A stretch of 64,000 nucleotides of DNA from Inia geoffrensis. Lineage: Eukaryota; Chordata; Mammalia; Artiodactyla; Iniidae. Both the position numbers and the translations under genes were made by a program. Location of the stretch: assembly GCA_036417435.1 (NCBI GenBank), contig CM070910.1, positions 14,325,501 through 14,389,500 of the forward strand. Direction: 5' to 3'. Positions 37,491-49,320 of the stretch are shown one piece after another. Numbering within the stretch: position 1 is the stretch's first letter; every line of letters begins with the position of its first letter. Under the pieces are notes generated by a model. The model was not told the DNA's origin. It did no database searches and was given only the letters and a program-made list of their open reading frames with translations.

Positions 37491-37494
37491 TACT

Positions 37495-38238
37495 GAAGCT
37501 TGGGAGGCAAGTCAAAATGGAGATCATATAATTCGGAAATTCTACTTCTGGGTATATGCCCCAAAGAACTGAAAGCAGATTCAAACAGATATTTGTACAC
37601 CCATGTTCACAGCAGCATTATTCACTATAGCTGACAGGTGGAAACAACCCAAATGTCCATTGATAGATAAATGGATAAACAAACAGTGGTATATACAGTA
37701 GTCCCTCCGCCATCTGCAGGGTATTGGTTCCAAGAACCCCAGTGGATGCCTGAACCCCAGACAGTACAGATATATATATACCATGTCTTTTCCTACACGT
37801 GCATACCTGTGATAAAGTTTAATTTATAAATTAGGCACAGTAAGAGAATATCTGAATTGCTAGCACCTCTATTCTTGCACTTTGGTGCCGTTATTAGGTA
37901 CAATAAGAGTTACTTGAAGACAAGCACCACGATACCTCGACAGTCGATCTGATACACCAGATGACTACTAAGTGACTAACAGCGGGATACAGTGGATAAA
38001 GGGATGATTCACGCCACCGAGCAGGACAAAGCTGGATGACAAAAGATTTCATCTCGTTACTCAGAATTGTATACAATTTAAAACTTAGGAATTGTTTATT
38101 TCTGGAAACTTCCATTTAATATTTTCAGGCCACAGCTGACCACAAGTAACTGAAACCAAGGAAAGCAAAACTGCAGGTAAGGGGGGATTACTATACATAG
38201 AATGGAATTTTATTCAACCTTAAAAAGGAATGAAATGC
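37495..38238 (+). repeat. Old L1 fragment, split by a Tigger-type MITE
   Basis: Plus-strand L1 text (tctacttctgggtatatgcc, gcagcattattcactatagc, ccaaatgtccattgatagat) runs to about 37696. It resumes at about 38196 with tagaatggaattttattcaac and continues to the start of the next L1. The two parts join colinearly once the MITE is removed. Confidence 0.8.
37697..38195 (-). mobile_element. Tigger-group MITE (Tigger7/MER44-like)
   Basis: Complementary ends acagtagtccctccgccat (left) and aggggggattactata (right) at TA sites, with internal ggatgattcacgccaccgag and gacagtcgatctgatacacc, fit the pogo-like Tigger7/MER44 group. About 500 bp, no transposase. Confidence 0.72.
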
Positions 38239-39574
38239 TTTTTTTAACTTTCATTTTATATTGGAGTATAGTTGATTAACAATATTGTGTTAGTTTCTGG
38301 TGTACAGCAAAGTGATTCAGTTATACATATACAAATATCTATTCTTTTTCAGATTCTTTCCCCATATAGTTTATTACAGAATACTAAGTAGAGTTCCCTG
38401 TGCTATACAGTAGTTCCTTGTTGATTATGTTTTATATATAGTAGTGAGTATATATTAATCCCAACCTCCTAATTTATCTCTCCCCCCTCGTCTTTCCCCT
38501 TTGGTAACCATAAGTTTGTTTTCTAAGTCTGTGAGTCTGTTTCTCTCTTGTAAATAAGTTCATTTGTACCATTTTTTTAAAATTCCACATATGAGTGATA
38601 TGATATTTGTCTTTCTCTGTCTGACTTACTTCACTTAGTATGATAATCTCGAGGGCCACCCACGTTGCTGCAAATGGCATTATTTCATTCTTTTTTATGG
38701 CCGAGTAATATTCCATTATATATATGCACCACATATTCTTTATCCATTCATCTGTGGATGGACATTTAGGTTGTTTCCATGTCTTGGCTATTATAAATAG
38801 TGCTGCAACTAACATTGGAGGGCATGCATCTTTTGGAATTATGGTTTTCTCCAGATATATGCCCAGGAGTGGTATTGCAGGATCATATGGTAGCTCTAAT
38901 TTTAGTTTTTTAAGGAACCTCCATACTATTCTCCATAGTGGCTCTATCAACTAATTTATATTCCCACCAACAGTGTAGGAGGGCTCCTTTTTCTCCATAC
39001 ACTCCCCAGTGTTTATTGTTTGTAGACTTTTTGGTGATGGCCATTCTGACAGGTGTGAGGTGATACCTCATTGTAGTTCTGATTTGCATCTCTCTAATAA
39101 TTAGCAACGTTAAGCATCCTTTCATGTATTTTTTGACCACCTGTATGCCTTCTTTGGAGAAATGTCTATTTAGACCTTCTGCCCATTGTTTGATTTGGTT
39201 GTTTCTTTTTCTGATATTGAGCTGCATGAGCTGCTTGCATATTTTGGAGATTAATCCCTTGTCAGCCGCATCATTTGCAAATATTTTCTCCCATTCCGTG
39301 GGTTGTCTTTTCGTTTTGTTTATGGCTTCCTTTGCTGTACAAAGCTTTTAAGTTTCATTAGGTCCCATTTGTTTATTTTTGTTTTTACTTTCATTACTCT
39401 AGGAGGTAGATCCAAAAAGATATTGCTAAAAAAAAAAAAAAAAAAAGATATTGCTGTGTTTTATGTCAAAGAGTGCTCTGTCTATATTTTCCTCTAAGAG
39501 TTTTATAGTATCCTGTCTTACATTTAGGTCTTAAATCCATTTTGAGTTTATTTTTGTGTATGGTGTTAGAATGT
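38239..39574 (-). repeat. L1 LINE, 5'-truncated, antisense
   Basis: The 3' untranslated region lies at 38239-38480; ORF2 C-terminal sequence follows, read on the minus strand. Segments such as YDPAIPLLGIYLEK, WIKNMWCIYIMEYYSAIKK and [10 protein letters not shown] are clear, but they sit in different frames (158-codon and 105-codon pieces), so ORF2 is broken by frameshift. A bare A-run with flanking duplication interrupts it at 39428. Confidence 0.9.
39428..39441 (+). repeat. Poly(A)-only insertion with target-site duplication
   Basis: The 14-base string aaaaagatattgct occurs at 39414-39427 and again at 39442-39455, separated by 14 A. L1 sequence on both sides joins perfectly if one copy and the A-run are removed. 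This is the footprint expected of a reverse-transcribed tail with no body. Confidence 0.75.
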
Positions 39575-39582
39575 TCTCCCCA

Positions 39583-39790
39583 TGGACCAGGCACTGTGCT
39601 AAGTGACTTCAGCCCTTTTTCTCATCTTAACATCTTATCTGAGGAGGTTAGGGTTCTGCAATTCCCATGTTATAGAAGCAGAAACTGAGACTTCACAAGA
39701 CTGAGTAACTTGCTGAAGGCCACTTGGCTGGTAGCTGGAGGAGCCACGACGGAAATCCAGGTCTGTGTCATTCACAAGTCCTGGTTCCCC
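39583..39790 (+). repeat. MIR
   Basis: Clear MIR: accaggcactgtgctaagtg, catgttatagaagcagaaac, gagtaacttgctgaaggcc, ggaaatccaggtctgtg. Confidence 0.85.
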
Positions 39791-40610
39791 CAGTAACAAC
39801 ACAGTAGGGTTGGTGAAATGGAAAGAACTCGAGAACTATTGAACCAGAATGCCTAAGTATGTTACAATTGACACTGTAATAAAAATAGAGTTTCCTAATG
39901 TAATCACTGTATTATATCTTTGGGAGGGCATTTCAGAAGCAGCAAGGAAATTAAATAAAACCTGTGATTTCTAATACTTCCACAGTTAAAGTTATGAGAG
40001 CTTAATCACATGAAATACATTCACCCATAGGTTACAACATATATTATACAAAAATCTTTCTGGAAAACCTTTCAGTACGCTCCAGCGTAAAATAAAGAAA
40101 AAAGAGAAAGTAGAAATAAGGTATTGAGGAAGTAAATTAAAAATTTACATTCTGTGAAAGAACAACTGCAGTATTAGGTTTAGAACTGAAGTTTGACTCA
40201 TATGTTAAAGTGAATATTCTCTGATTTACAGCCAATCCAACAAGCCAAACAAAATGAAACAGAATTTGGCTGTCTCAGTGACCACATTCCTAAAAATCCA
40301 GTGAGGACATTCAGTGTGCCATGATCTGAACGATTTCACAACCACATCTGTACATTAATGGCATGCAAATAAAAACAGTATACCTTCATAATGCATCCCC
40401 AAATTATATTTTTACAGCTAATTAATTCTAGTATATCTTATCAGTGACAGCAACCACCTACAAATGACATTTTACTTTTATTTTTTAATATAAGTATTTT
40501 TTAATAAAAGTATTATTTATACCTCAGTCTATTTTTAAAGGAAAAAAAAAAACTTTAAAGGAATTCTAGGAAAGATACTTGTCCTGGAAAGTTTATTTTT
40601 CTAAATGAAG
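39791..40610. other. Intronic stretch with a perfect octamer motif
   Basis: No repeat or gene recognised. An exact POU octamer, atgcaaat, is at 40363-40370. Confidence 0.45.
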
Positions 40611-40614
40611 TAAA

Positions 40615-41050
40615 GGGGAAATCTTCTATCTACTTGCCCTCGTCAGACCCCCGTCGGCTAAAAATTTTGGCCAGGGCAACAACATGATCCCTCTCCTTGT
40701 CTGGCCTCGCTTACCATGTGCAAAACCACAATTGTTTTAAGGCCATGGCACAGCATCAAACCAACAGCTGCAATAAAGGAAAACATAATGAAATCAGTAA
40801 CCACCAGCTCATTGTCAAACCCCAGAGACCATGAACCGCTTCCCATAACGCCTCTTAGGGCTCAACACATAAGCAAGGGCTGCTCCACAGCCCAGAAAAG
40901 GACTTTCTGAAATTGTTCCCCCGGAACAACTGATAAGTATCAGACAAAGAGGGGACCAGCGTGACAATCGGAGCAATGAGTTCCATGCCAGTCCGTGTTC
41001 TGCTCACCTCAAGACCCCTCTCCTTTGCTCTGTTCAATTGTTTCCAGAGC
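40615..41050 (-). pseudogene. Frameshifted protein-like relic, unidentified
   Basis: On the minus strand one frame gives KLEEKLWKQLNRAKERG and then TGMELIAPIVTLVPSLSDTY (about 41050-40900). After a one-base shift the text continues as CGAALAYVLSPKRRYGKRF. A second shift gives LGFDNELVVTDFIMFSFIA and LMLCHGLKTIVVLHMV, and a third leads to ERDHVVALAKIFSRRGSDEG followed by a stop near 40625. Charged and hydrophobic stretches alternate as in a small membrane protein, with frame changes in close succession. This suggests a decayed retrocopy, but I do not recognise the parent and chance is not excluded. Confidence 0.35.
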
Positions 41051-42640
41051 TTTTCTTCAAGCTTTCTTCCTTCCTGTGTTCATTTAAAGTGCAAACAGTG
41101 GTGGCCAAAAACAGGAGAAACAATTTCAAACTGTTCTTGTCCCAAGCTGAAGAGCAAATAAGAGGAAAATGGACAAGTGATCAGAGCAAAAGGGTAAAAC
41201 TCAGAGCCTGAGCAGAGCTGTGCTTCGAGTCCTGGATGCCTAGAACCACCGATAAGTGCATCGCCCCACCCTGCCACCTCTGGGTCACTGTGGTGCTTTA
41301 AAGAGAAAATGGAAAGACTATTTACTAAGATCCGATGTGCTGTGGAATATGAATGTCCTTCAAGCTACCACACCTGAATGTCCCCTTGTAGGCGTCTGAC
41401 CATCAAACTGCTAAATAAGGGGTTTCATCCACCCTCAGGAGGCCTCCAAAATTAACGCCCCAGGTGAAGCTCCTCTCAAACATCCTGGTAAAGATAAAAG
41501 GAGAGGCAGGGGCTTCTGATTCCACGGTCAGAGGTCTCTTCTGGCACGTTTTAACAGATGAGTTCACACATTTTCTTAAACTGAAGTCCATTTCAAATAT
41601 GTGGAAATAAACCAAAAGACAATCTGTCAAACTTAGAAAGAACTACTAGTCTTCCTTCTCAGCTTGAATAACAATTTCTCCTAACACGTAGAAATAAATG
41701 GATACTGGTTTTCATTCACTGTGTTGCCAGTGAACCTTTACAGGATGGTTGTTGGATAAACCAAAACAAAACCTACGCATGAGGAGAATCGTTTTGTACT
41801 TAATTGTACCTATTTGCACAGCAAATTTAAATCCAAAATAGCACAGATAATCTCTTGCATTTTATGGTCCTCATGGCGGGAGATGTTACTTCACCATAAG
41901 CTGCAGGAGCCCTGCAGCCTGGCAAAGAGCTGTGCGAATATCAGACGCTCAGTAAGCGAATGAGTGGGAAGCAGAAGTGGTATTAAAATCCACACTGTCT
42001 GGGCATCCAGACAGCTCAAGTCTACGTGGTCATACTGCCCCGGAGGGAGCATTCTCTCAGACAAGCCACTTCACCGTGCTTGGAAAGTTTTCTCATTTCT
42101 CAAAGGTCTATATGCAGTCCACACCCCATTGTAGTTGATGAGAACGAGAGAGCCTGGGAAAATCTAGAGTCTCCTTTCCCTCCCCTCTCCAGAACTAGCC
42201 TCAGGAAATAAAATGGCATAGCTGTATGATCTGAACAAGCCTTTTGATGTCTTGGACCCAGATCCTCATCTGTACAGGGAAAGGGATGAATCTGTTGATC
42301 ACTAGGGCCCATTCTAGTTCTAAAGTATGATTATTCTCTTTTCTCACTTTCCTGAAGTACACATTTCCTTTTCACCTGGCTTCTTGGGGTTCCAGATTGA
42401 TGATTTTTTTTTGCTACTGCCAAGAGTTGACCTCCACTGGTGGTCGTGGCACTAAGTGGAAGGAATACAGGAATATTTAGGGAATGCCACAGTGCCAGGA
42501 GCACTGAACTTCTATTTGAGTCCCATGCCATCCTGGATGAACAAGGCAACCCCTCTGGGCCTTCTGATACCTTCCCTAGTGGCTACCATGAGGCCCAGAA
42601 AGATAATATATGCAAACACTCCGTCGACCATAAAACTTTG
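41051..42640. other. Intronic stretch, mostly unrecognised
   Basis: MIR-like scraps are suspected near 41880-42000 and, antisense, at 42205-42325 (ctcatctgtacagggaaagg). No gene is supported. Confidence 0.4.
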
Positions 42641-43020
42641 TGCCAACAGAAGGTATTACTATGGACTAATATACAGCCATTAAAATAAACTGAGACTTGT
42701 ATGTACTAGTATGGAAAAATCTCCACTCTACATTATTCAGTGAAAAAAACTAGGCACAAAATAATGTGTAGAGTATGATACCACTTATGTTACCAAAATA
42801 TGCATATGTGTGTATAAGTATGTATATGTATACTTATGTAATTTTGGGAAGAAACTGTTAATATAGTGTTTACCTATCAAGAATGGAAGTATGGACTTTT
42901 GAATGGGAGCAGAGGAAGACCTTAACGTTTCATCATATACTATTTTGTACTGTTTAACATTTAACCATGTGTATTTGTGAATTCATTGTTTTTTAATAAT
43001 CAAAAAAGAAAAAGATATTT
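42640..43020 (+). repeat. Old L1 3' end
   Basis: Typical old L1 3' text: aatatacagccattaaaata, cagtgaaaaaaactaggcac, aataatgtgtagagtatgat, ending in an A-rich tail. Confidence 0.6.
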
Positions 43021-43654
43021 TAAATATTTCAAACCAACACTAGCCCAGCGTTAACAATCTTCATTTCTTTTCTGGCTCTGCTGCCATTCCCATCTAGTGG
43101 TTACTTCTCTCTGCTCAGCAACCCATGGGCCAAGCAATAAACTTAACCACCAGAATTTCACTAAGCAAAAGAAAACACCACACTTCTTTTATAAAGAATG
43201 GGGAAAAGGTTAAGTGTGAGCTGCATTTTTCGGTCCTCAGATAGTCCAGCAGAGAATGAGCAGCAGATGCCCAAAACACAGGCAGATGCTCCTGTCTTGA
43301 AGCCATGGTGAATATGTGACTCTCCTCTTGCCCCAGCTGGGCCTGGCATCCCTTGATTTCTGCTGACCCAAACCTTTATCCGTGAAGGGTCTTGGTCCCC
43401 TCCCCATATAGAGGGTGGAGTCATCATTCACTTTTATCCTATGCCAATAGGGTATAAGTAGGCACAGGGGGTGGCCCGGATTCTGCTCAGTGGATAGTAA
43501 CAGCCCCATTTTCCCCTGGCAAACAGGACTAACCCCCGCCAACTCTGTACCCACCGTTTCTTGCCTGTCATCTTAGTGGGACAAGGAGCCAACTATGGTC
43601 AGGTGGCAGTCCTCACTTCCAGTGTCCCTTTTAGAAGCATTCCTTCCCTTGGGG

Positions 43655-43873
43655 GATGCCAAAGAACACAGTGGTTAATACAACACAATGGGTTCTGCAG
43701 TCCAACTAGCTGGGTTCAATACTGGTTTTGTTTCTTATACACCTCAGTTTCCTCATCCGTAAGTAAGAGTAATTTTAGTGCTGACTTCCTAGAATTTTGT
43801 GGAGGATTAAATGAGATGATGCATATGAAACCCTAATGTAAAGCCTGGCGCAGGGCAGGTACTTATTAAACAT
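43655..43873 (-). repeat. MIR, antisense
   Basis: Antisense MIR: aacacagtggttaatacaac, acctcagtttcctcatccgt, ttaaatgagatgatgcatat, aaagcctggcgcagggcagg. The CHR SINE at 43891 inserted at its end. Confidence 0.85.
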
Positions 43874-43890
43874 TAACCATCATTATTATT

Positions 43891-44170
43891 ATTTTTTAAA
43901 GGTTTATTTCTTCATTGTGGTGCACAGGCTTCTCATTGCAGTGGCTTCTCTTGCTGCGGAGCACAGGCTCTAGGCACGCAGGCTTCAGTAGTTGCGGCCC
44001 CTGGGCCCTAGAGTACGCAAGCTTCAGTAGTTGTGGCGCATGGGCTCAGTAGTTGTGGTGCACGGGTTTAGGTGCTCCATGGCATGTGGGATGTTCCCGG
44101 ACCAGAAATCAAACCCATGTCCCCTGCAATGGCAGGCGGATTCTTAACCACTGTGCCACCAGGGAAGTCT
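43891..44170 (-). repeat. Older CHR-family SINE
   Basis: Reverse-complement copy of an older CHR type: the head reads ccaccagggaagtct at the right, and the body has the repeated tcagtagttgtgg unit also known from ruminant SINEs. 17-bp duplications, taaccatcattattatt at 43874-43890 and the same with one change at 44171-44187, bracket it. It is more diverged than the five young copies. Confidence 0.9.
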
Positions 44171-44189
44171 TAACCATCATTACTATTAG

Positions 44190-46095
44190 AAACTCAATCT
44201 CCAGACCAGAAGAGCTCAGCTTTTAAGGGACAGCACCTAAATGACAAGACCTTCAAACCCATCTGTAATAACCTATCATTTCTTAATAGTTAAACAATCC
44301 TTTTTTACCCTTAAGTAATTCTCTTCACATTATATAACTTGCTAGGCTACATTTATGCAATCAAGTGTAAATCATCCGAAACACTTCATCCTATCCAAAA
44401 ATTCACTTCAGTCGGCATAAGGCTAACTGTCAGAGCTGGAAACTATTCTTAGGCTTGAAAAAGAAAGCAAAAATGTAAGAAAAATAGCTATTTATTCGAA
44501 CCTCTTAATAAAATACATTCAAACACCTTTTTAAACAACAGAGAATTGCAGTCTAACTGTCCAAGAATGTAGGAGAGTCATAACATGCCTCTGAAAAGGG
44601 CTAAACTCAACTAATAATTCACTTCTGGGCCTTAAAGTGAACATGGCTGCCTCTCCTGCCCAAGAAGATAAAGGACGAAAGTCAGCTATAGTCAGGAAGC
44701 CCCAAACTATTAAGCCAATCTGTACTCCGATTCCTGGTTCAAGCCACCTGAATTATCTTCACTGATAACCGGGAAGAAGGACTACACTTTATTTCACAGA
44801 ATATATAATATTTCAAGAAGTGTTAAATTTGGTATAATTACCTTTTTGAAATCTATTCTTTCTACTGATTAATAATTTGGTGCCATTCCAAATTCTCATT
44901 TTGAAGGAACAATTATAAAGGTTATTGTGAATTTTTTTTTTTCTAATTTACTGCAAAATGCTTGTTCAGTTTGGAAGCACAGCCCACAGTTTGGGACTGC
45001 TCTCACAGAGATTATATCCTTTGGTGTCGCCATCAGGACATAGCAAGATTTAAAATGGACTGTTTAGACTCAACCAACCATAAAATAAAGTCTATTCCAA
45101 CAATTTACATATCCAACAAGTTTAACTGTAAAATTGTTTGCCTCTAATTCCATACTAAAAGCCTTGCTTTTCTGATCCTTCTTGATCTACTGCCATATTG
45201 GCAGGTACCAAGCAGATAGCCCCATGATAACTGCTCCTGTAAAGATTTTCTTCGAAGAATGCTACTGTAATGACATATAGGCCTTTTTAATAACAGTTCC
45301 CCCCACTTAATTGGTAACTGAAACAAAGCCGATTTTGAAGGAAAAGGTTTCTACTAAAGTCGTGCAGAAATAAATCAATGTGACCTGTTATTTCTTGATA
45401 AATGATTCATTCTTTAATTTCTAGTCCCTTCATTTCAAATACACTATTAAGGAGTTAAATGATTTCATACCATAAATGATAAATCACAGCAATCCCTAAT
45501 CCAGTTACGGCTTTAAGCCAAAGGGGAGTCCAAAGCAGGATGGCACCATACGAGGTATGACTGTGGTCTCGTTTCCACTGAAAATACAAAGCTAAGCTCC
45601 TTAGGAAACAAATGAAGCAACTGAAAGTAAGATACTAATTCACAGATACAATACTACAAACAGAGAGGAATGGATCAAGAGGTGGGATGGTAGGGCAGAA
45701 CTCATCTCACGTTCAACTCCCAGTTGCTCGGTGGTCCAAAGGCATCGTTAAAAAGCATTGCAAGCATTAGCCTCAGTGTTCTTCCAATCATCCTGACAAC
45801 ATGCCAGAGTCATCCCCTTTCTCTCCCTCAAAATCCAATCTGCTATGAATCGTTGCCGGCTCTACTCCCAAATCAGCTGCTGTCTCTCCTTCGGCAAAGC
45901 AGCCTTTCCACGTGGTGAGGCAGGGCCCCCATCAGCTGCCAGGCTGCGCGTCCTGTGTTCCTCTATCTGTCCCCAGCTCTATCCAATTTCACCTCTCACC
46001 TTGTCTATCCCAATGGTTTCTTGACTCCGACATGTTGCACCACATGCAGGCAAACTACTCAAGGGCAAAAGAACGAAAAGGACTAATCTACTAGG
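44190..46095. other. Intronic stretch, no gene recognised
   Basis: AT-rich, with a pyrimidine-rich piece at about 45720-46020 that may be a decayed L2. Short ORFs only. Confidence 0.4.
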
Positions 46096-46150
46096 AGTAG
46101 TATAGTGGTAGTAATAGTAGTAGTAGTAGTAGTGATAGTACTAGTAATAT
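46096..46150. repeat. (TAG)n microsatellite
   Basis: Imperfect tag trinucleotide array with a pure core of about six units and degenerate flanks. Confidence 0.9.
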
Positions 46151-46605
46151 TTCAAAGAGCTACCTTCTTGAAGAGGTAAAAATGAAGGGATTTTTAAAAA
46201 ACTGAATGGCCTTAAAAACTAAAATTAATTTGGATAAAGGAGCTCCAGCACTATGACGGTCAAGTGAGAAAATTTCACATCTCTAAAAAGAAAATCAGTG
46301 AGACACGCTTTTCACATTTCTAAGAGTTAATGCAACAAAATGCTCTGTTTATGCCCCAAGGCAGGAAGAAACAACTCATCTCAGGGGCACATTAGCACAG
46401 AGAAGATGTCCTCCACCGCTGAGCCTCACCTGGGGTAGCCAGGGGCTACCAACACAGAGCCCAAAACTCCCTGGCACATCAGACAGTCTATTCGAGAAGA
46501 CCAGTGCATCTGCTCCTTGTCACTGAGTAGTTAGTTTTCTATCCCAAGGCCTTCTTAAAGGTATAAATTTACTTTTTTTGTGATAAACAAACAAAAGACT
46601 AGAAC

Positions 46606-46697
46606 CATTACAGTGATTAGTCCATTACAGCCGAAGATAACTCTTTGCTTTCATTACAGTGATTAGTCCATCATAGCCAAAGATAACTCTTTGCTTC
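46606..46697 (+). repeat. 46-bp tandem duplication
   Basis: Two head-to-tail copies beginning cattacagtgattagtcca and ending gataactctttgctt, at 46606-46651 and 46652-46697, differing at only a few positions. No transposon signature, so it is a local segmental duplication of recent origin. Confidence 0.95.
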
Positions 46698-48035
46698 CAA
46701 TTTTTCCAGCTGCTTCAAGATGACTTTCCTACCCTTTATCCAACCACTTTCAGAATGAAAAGTACAAAATTTCTAAATGAATAAGTGGGAGCAGAATGAA
46801 CTGCTAAAGTACATGTCATCAGTCACGATGCCATTGGCACAAGGAGTTATGGCAAAGGGCAGACAGTCGAGGTGAGGATCAAGTACTGTCTCCAGAGTGA
46901 TCAACTCATGTATGTCATCCATAAGTGCAGTATGTGCTCTTCAACTGTGTAGAGCCCTCATGACAAACATAAGATGCAAATGCATTTGAAAGCACCACTC
47001 CTTTCATGAAAGCTTACTGTCAGGATGTGTTTTCTCAATCAGTCCTCAAATTTTATCCCCTTTCCCCTTTTAATCCTTTTTCTTGAAAGGTCTGGGAAAT
47101 GCTGGTGTAATGCAGAGTCTAGCACCTTAGCCAAAAGGTTAAGACACCAAGGGAAAAAAAGCCTCAGTCTAATGCAAAGCTTTGTGAACTTCAGTGGCTG
47201 TCCCACCATATTCAAATCAAAGGCGGGAAACTCTTACTAACACTAGTCCTCTTGAATGACTAAATTTTAAGTCTTTGATTGGGAACATCCTTCGGAAATA
47301 CAAAGACTTTTTCATGCTGTGGGACTTGAGAAATATGAAAAGGAAGTTGAGAGCTGCCAGTTCTGGACATCCGGATTGCAATTCCTCATTTCAACAGTGC
47401 TTCAGTTCTATTAGCGTGCAACTGCCATCAACAACTGTTAACACCCACGGCCCTCCCAAAAGGCTGGCTCTTCCTGCCCGGAATGTATGATTAGGGTAAA
47501 CAATCACTGTTTGGCTGCATGACTGAAATATTTCATCCTTGCTGGTCAGGCCAGCTACTCTAAAGACCTAGATTCCTTAGGTATCACTGACACAAGGCCT
47601 TTCACCTCCTCTGCTATAGCCTCTCAACAACGCATACGGAATACTACTTTATTGGCCTCAGTTACCTCATACCCAACTGATGCAATTTCACTTGGGTCCA
47701 TGAATAATAAAATGAAAGCTGTTACTTCAGCGCATATGTGTCCTCTTGCAAACAGAGAATAAAAATGTTTTGAAACTCAGGTATGAAGACTTGCTAGATA
47801 AACGATAATCTTTCTCTACTGAGGAAAAAGTAAAGTAAATACTAGTGTGAAATAAATCAATTACAACATGGATCTTTAAAATAATTTTTTATTACACCAG
47901 TAAAGATACTTATTAGAAAAATTAAAATGCAGATTATCAAAAAGATTAAAATTTAGTCATAATCCTATAACTCAGAGATAGTCACTGTTAATATACTGTA
48001 GTACCTATTTCCAAAGTCTGTACATAGTTCTTTCC
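46698..48035. other. Intronic stretch, no feature recognised
   Basis: Unremarkable intron. The part at 47880-48010 resembles 3' text of old LINEs, without certainty. Confidence 0.4.
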
Positions 48036-48115
48036 CTCTCTATATATGAGTGTATGTGAATATGTGTATTTATGTATGTACCTATGTATATGTGCATATG
48101 TATGTTAATACATAC

Positions 48116-48116
<1 letters not shown>

Positions 48117-48150
<34 letters not shown>
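48117..48150. repeat. (CA)n microsatellite
   Basis: Seventeen uninterrupted AC units, preceded by a degenerate TATG/TGTA-rich zone from about 48040. Confidence 0.97.
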
Positions 48151-48155
<5 letters not shown>

Positions 48156-49189
48156 TGTTTACAAGAAACTTCTGACTCAAAGACTTTCTCCTGTCTTGTA
48201 TTCAGAAAAAGCATCTCTCTAGGAAGCATTTAATAAGTAATACATGGTCCACAGGGACCTTAACAGTACCTGTATTTCTAGGAAAATGGATCCAAAATTA
48301 GGATTGTGACTCTGGTGCCCTTGCTTGGTTCAGGAAGGAGATACAAAAGTAAGAAAAAGGAGCAGGATACCTCAGCCCTGGTAGGAGTTGAACAAGCACC
48401 TACCTTGCCACTCCTGGTCCTTGTGTGGATTTACAAAAAGTCAGGAAGGAACACAGCCAGAACAGGTGGTAGAGTTAAAAAAAAAAAAAAAAAAAAAGCC
48501 CATTTCTGGGATCTAAATTCACATATTGCTGTCATCTTATGCCTTTACACCAACTGCCTCAACAGTACCAACCTTAGGATGAAGTATTATACAGAAAGAA
48601 TGGAGGAGAGAGGAATTGAAATGCTCCAAATGCCCTTTACAAAATTGATTAAAGCTGACGAAATTATTTTTTTTTCTTCTCTGAGATCAGGTTTCCTGCC
48701 ACAATTTTAAAAATTAAAGGATGTAACTAAGTTTATCATCTATCAGTGGTTCACATTATACGGAAGTTTATGTCAAAGTTTAGAAGTGAAAGTCTCTAGC
48801 CATTTTTCAGAACACCGTTTCATAAATATCTCATAAAATTAAAACCAGGGAAAAAAGTCAAGAAAGTTGCAAACAGAAAAATTATGGAGTCTAAGCTAAG
48901 CCTACTTAAATACATCTTAGCTTGGGACCAACTGTTTTCTTCCACATCAAATATCAAATACATTTACCTCCATAATAGCTACATTACATATTACTTCAGA
49001 GGAACATCTTCAGATTTTTATTAACATCACTCCCATGTCAAACTTCAAAAGTAAACTGAAATAGCATATTATCCTGGAAATAAGTAAAGTGTTATCAACT
49101 TCCGAATACATGACAGACTTACTGCTAATAAAAGCAGTCCAGATATACACATGGAATATGTTTTTAAAATGTTACAAATAATAAATCCA
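48151..49189. other. Intronic stretch, no gene recognised
   Basis: Contains a 20-base A-run at 48478-48497, possibly the tail of a retroposed sequence whose body I cannot identify. A 134-codon ORF across it has no recognisable domain. Confidence 0.4.
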
Positions 49190-49320
49190 TATATATATAT
49201 ATATATATATAGGTTTCACATATATTTATGAAACTGAATCGCTTTGCTGTACACCTGAATCTAACACAACATTGTAAATCAACATTTGAATAAAAATTAA
49301 AAAAAATAAACTACAGGTAA
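49190..49320 (+). repeat. (AT)n repeat followed by a short L1 3' end
   Basis: An AT run (49190-49211) leads into gaaactgaatcgctttgctg, tacacctgaatctaacacaa and ttgaataaaaattaaaaaaa, the extreme 3' end of an artiodactyl/cetacean-type L1. Strongly 5'-truncated. Confidence 0.8.

Noticed and set aside
38474..39227. Possible active L1 reverse transcriptase gene
   Set aside because: Only the ORF2 C-terminal third is present, broken by frameshift and by the A-run; not functional.
48306..48710. 134-codon ORF, plus strand
   Set aside because: It reads through a 20-A run into lysines and has no recognisable domain.
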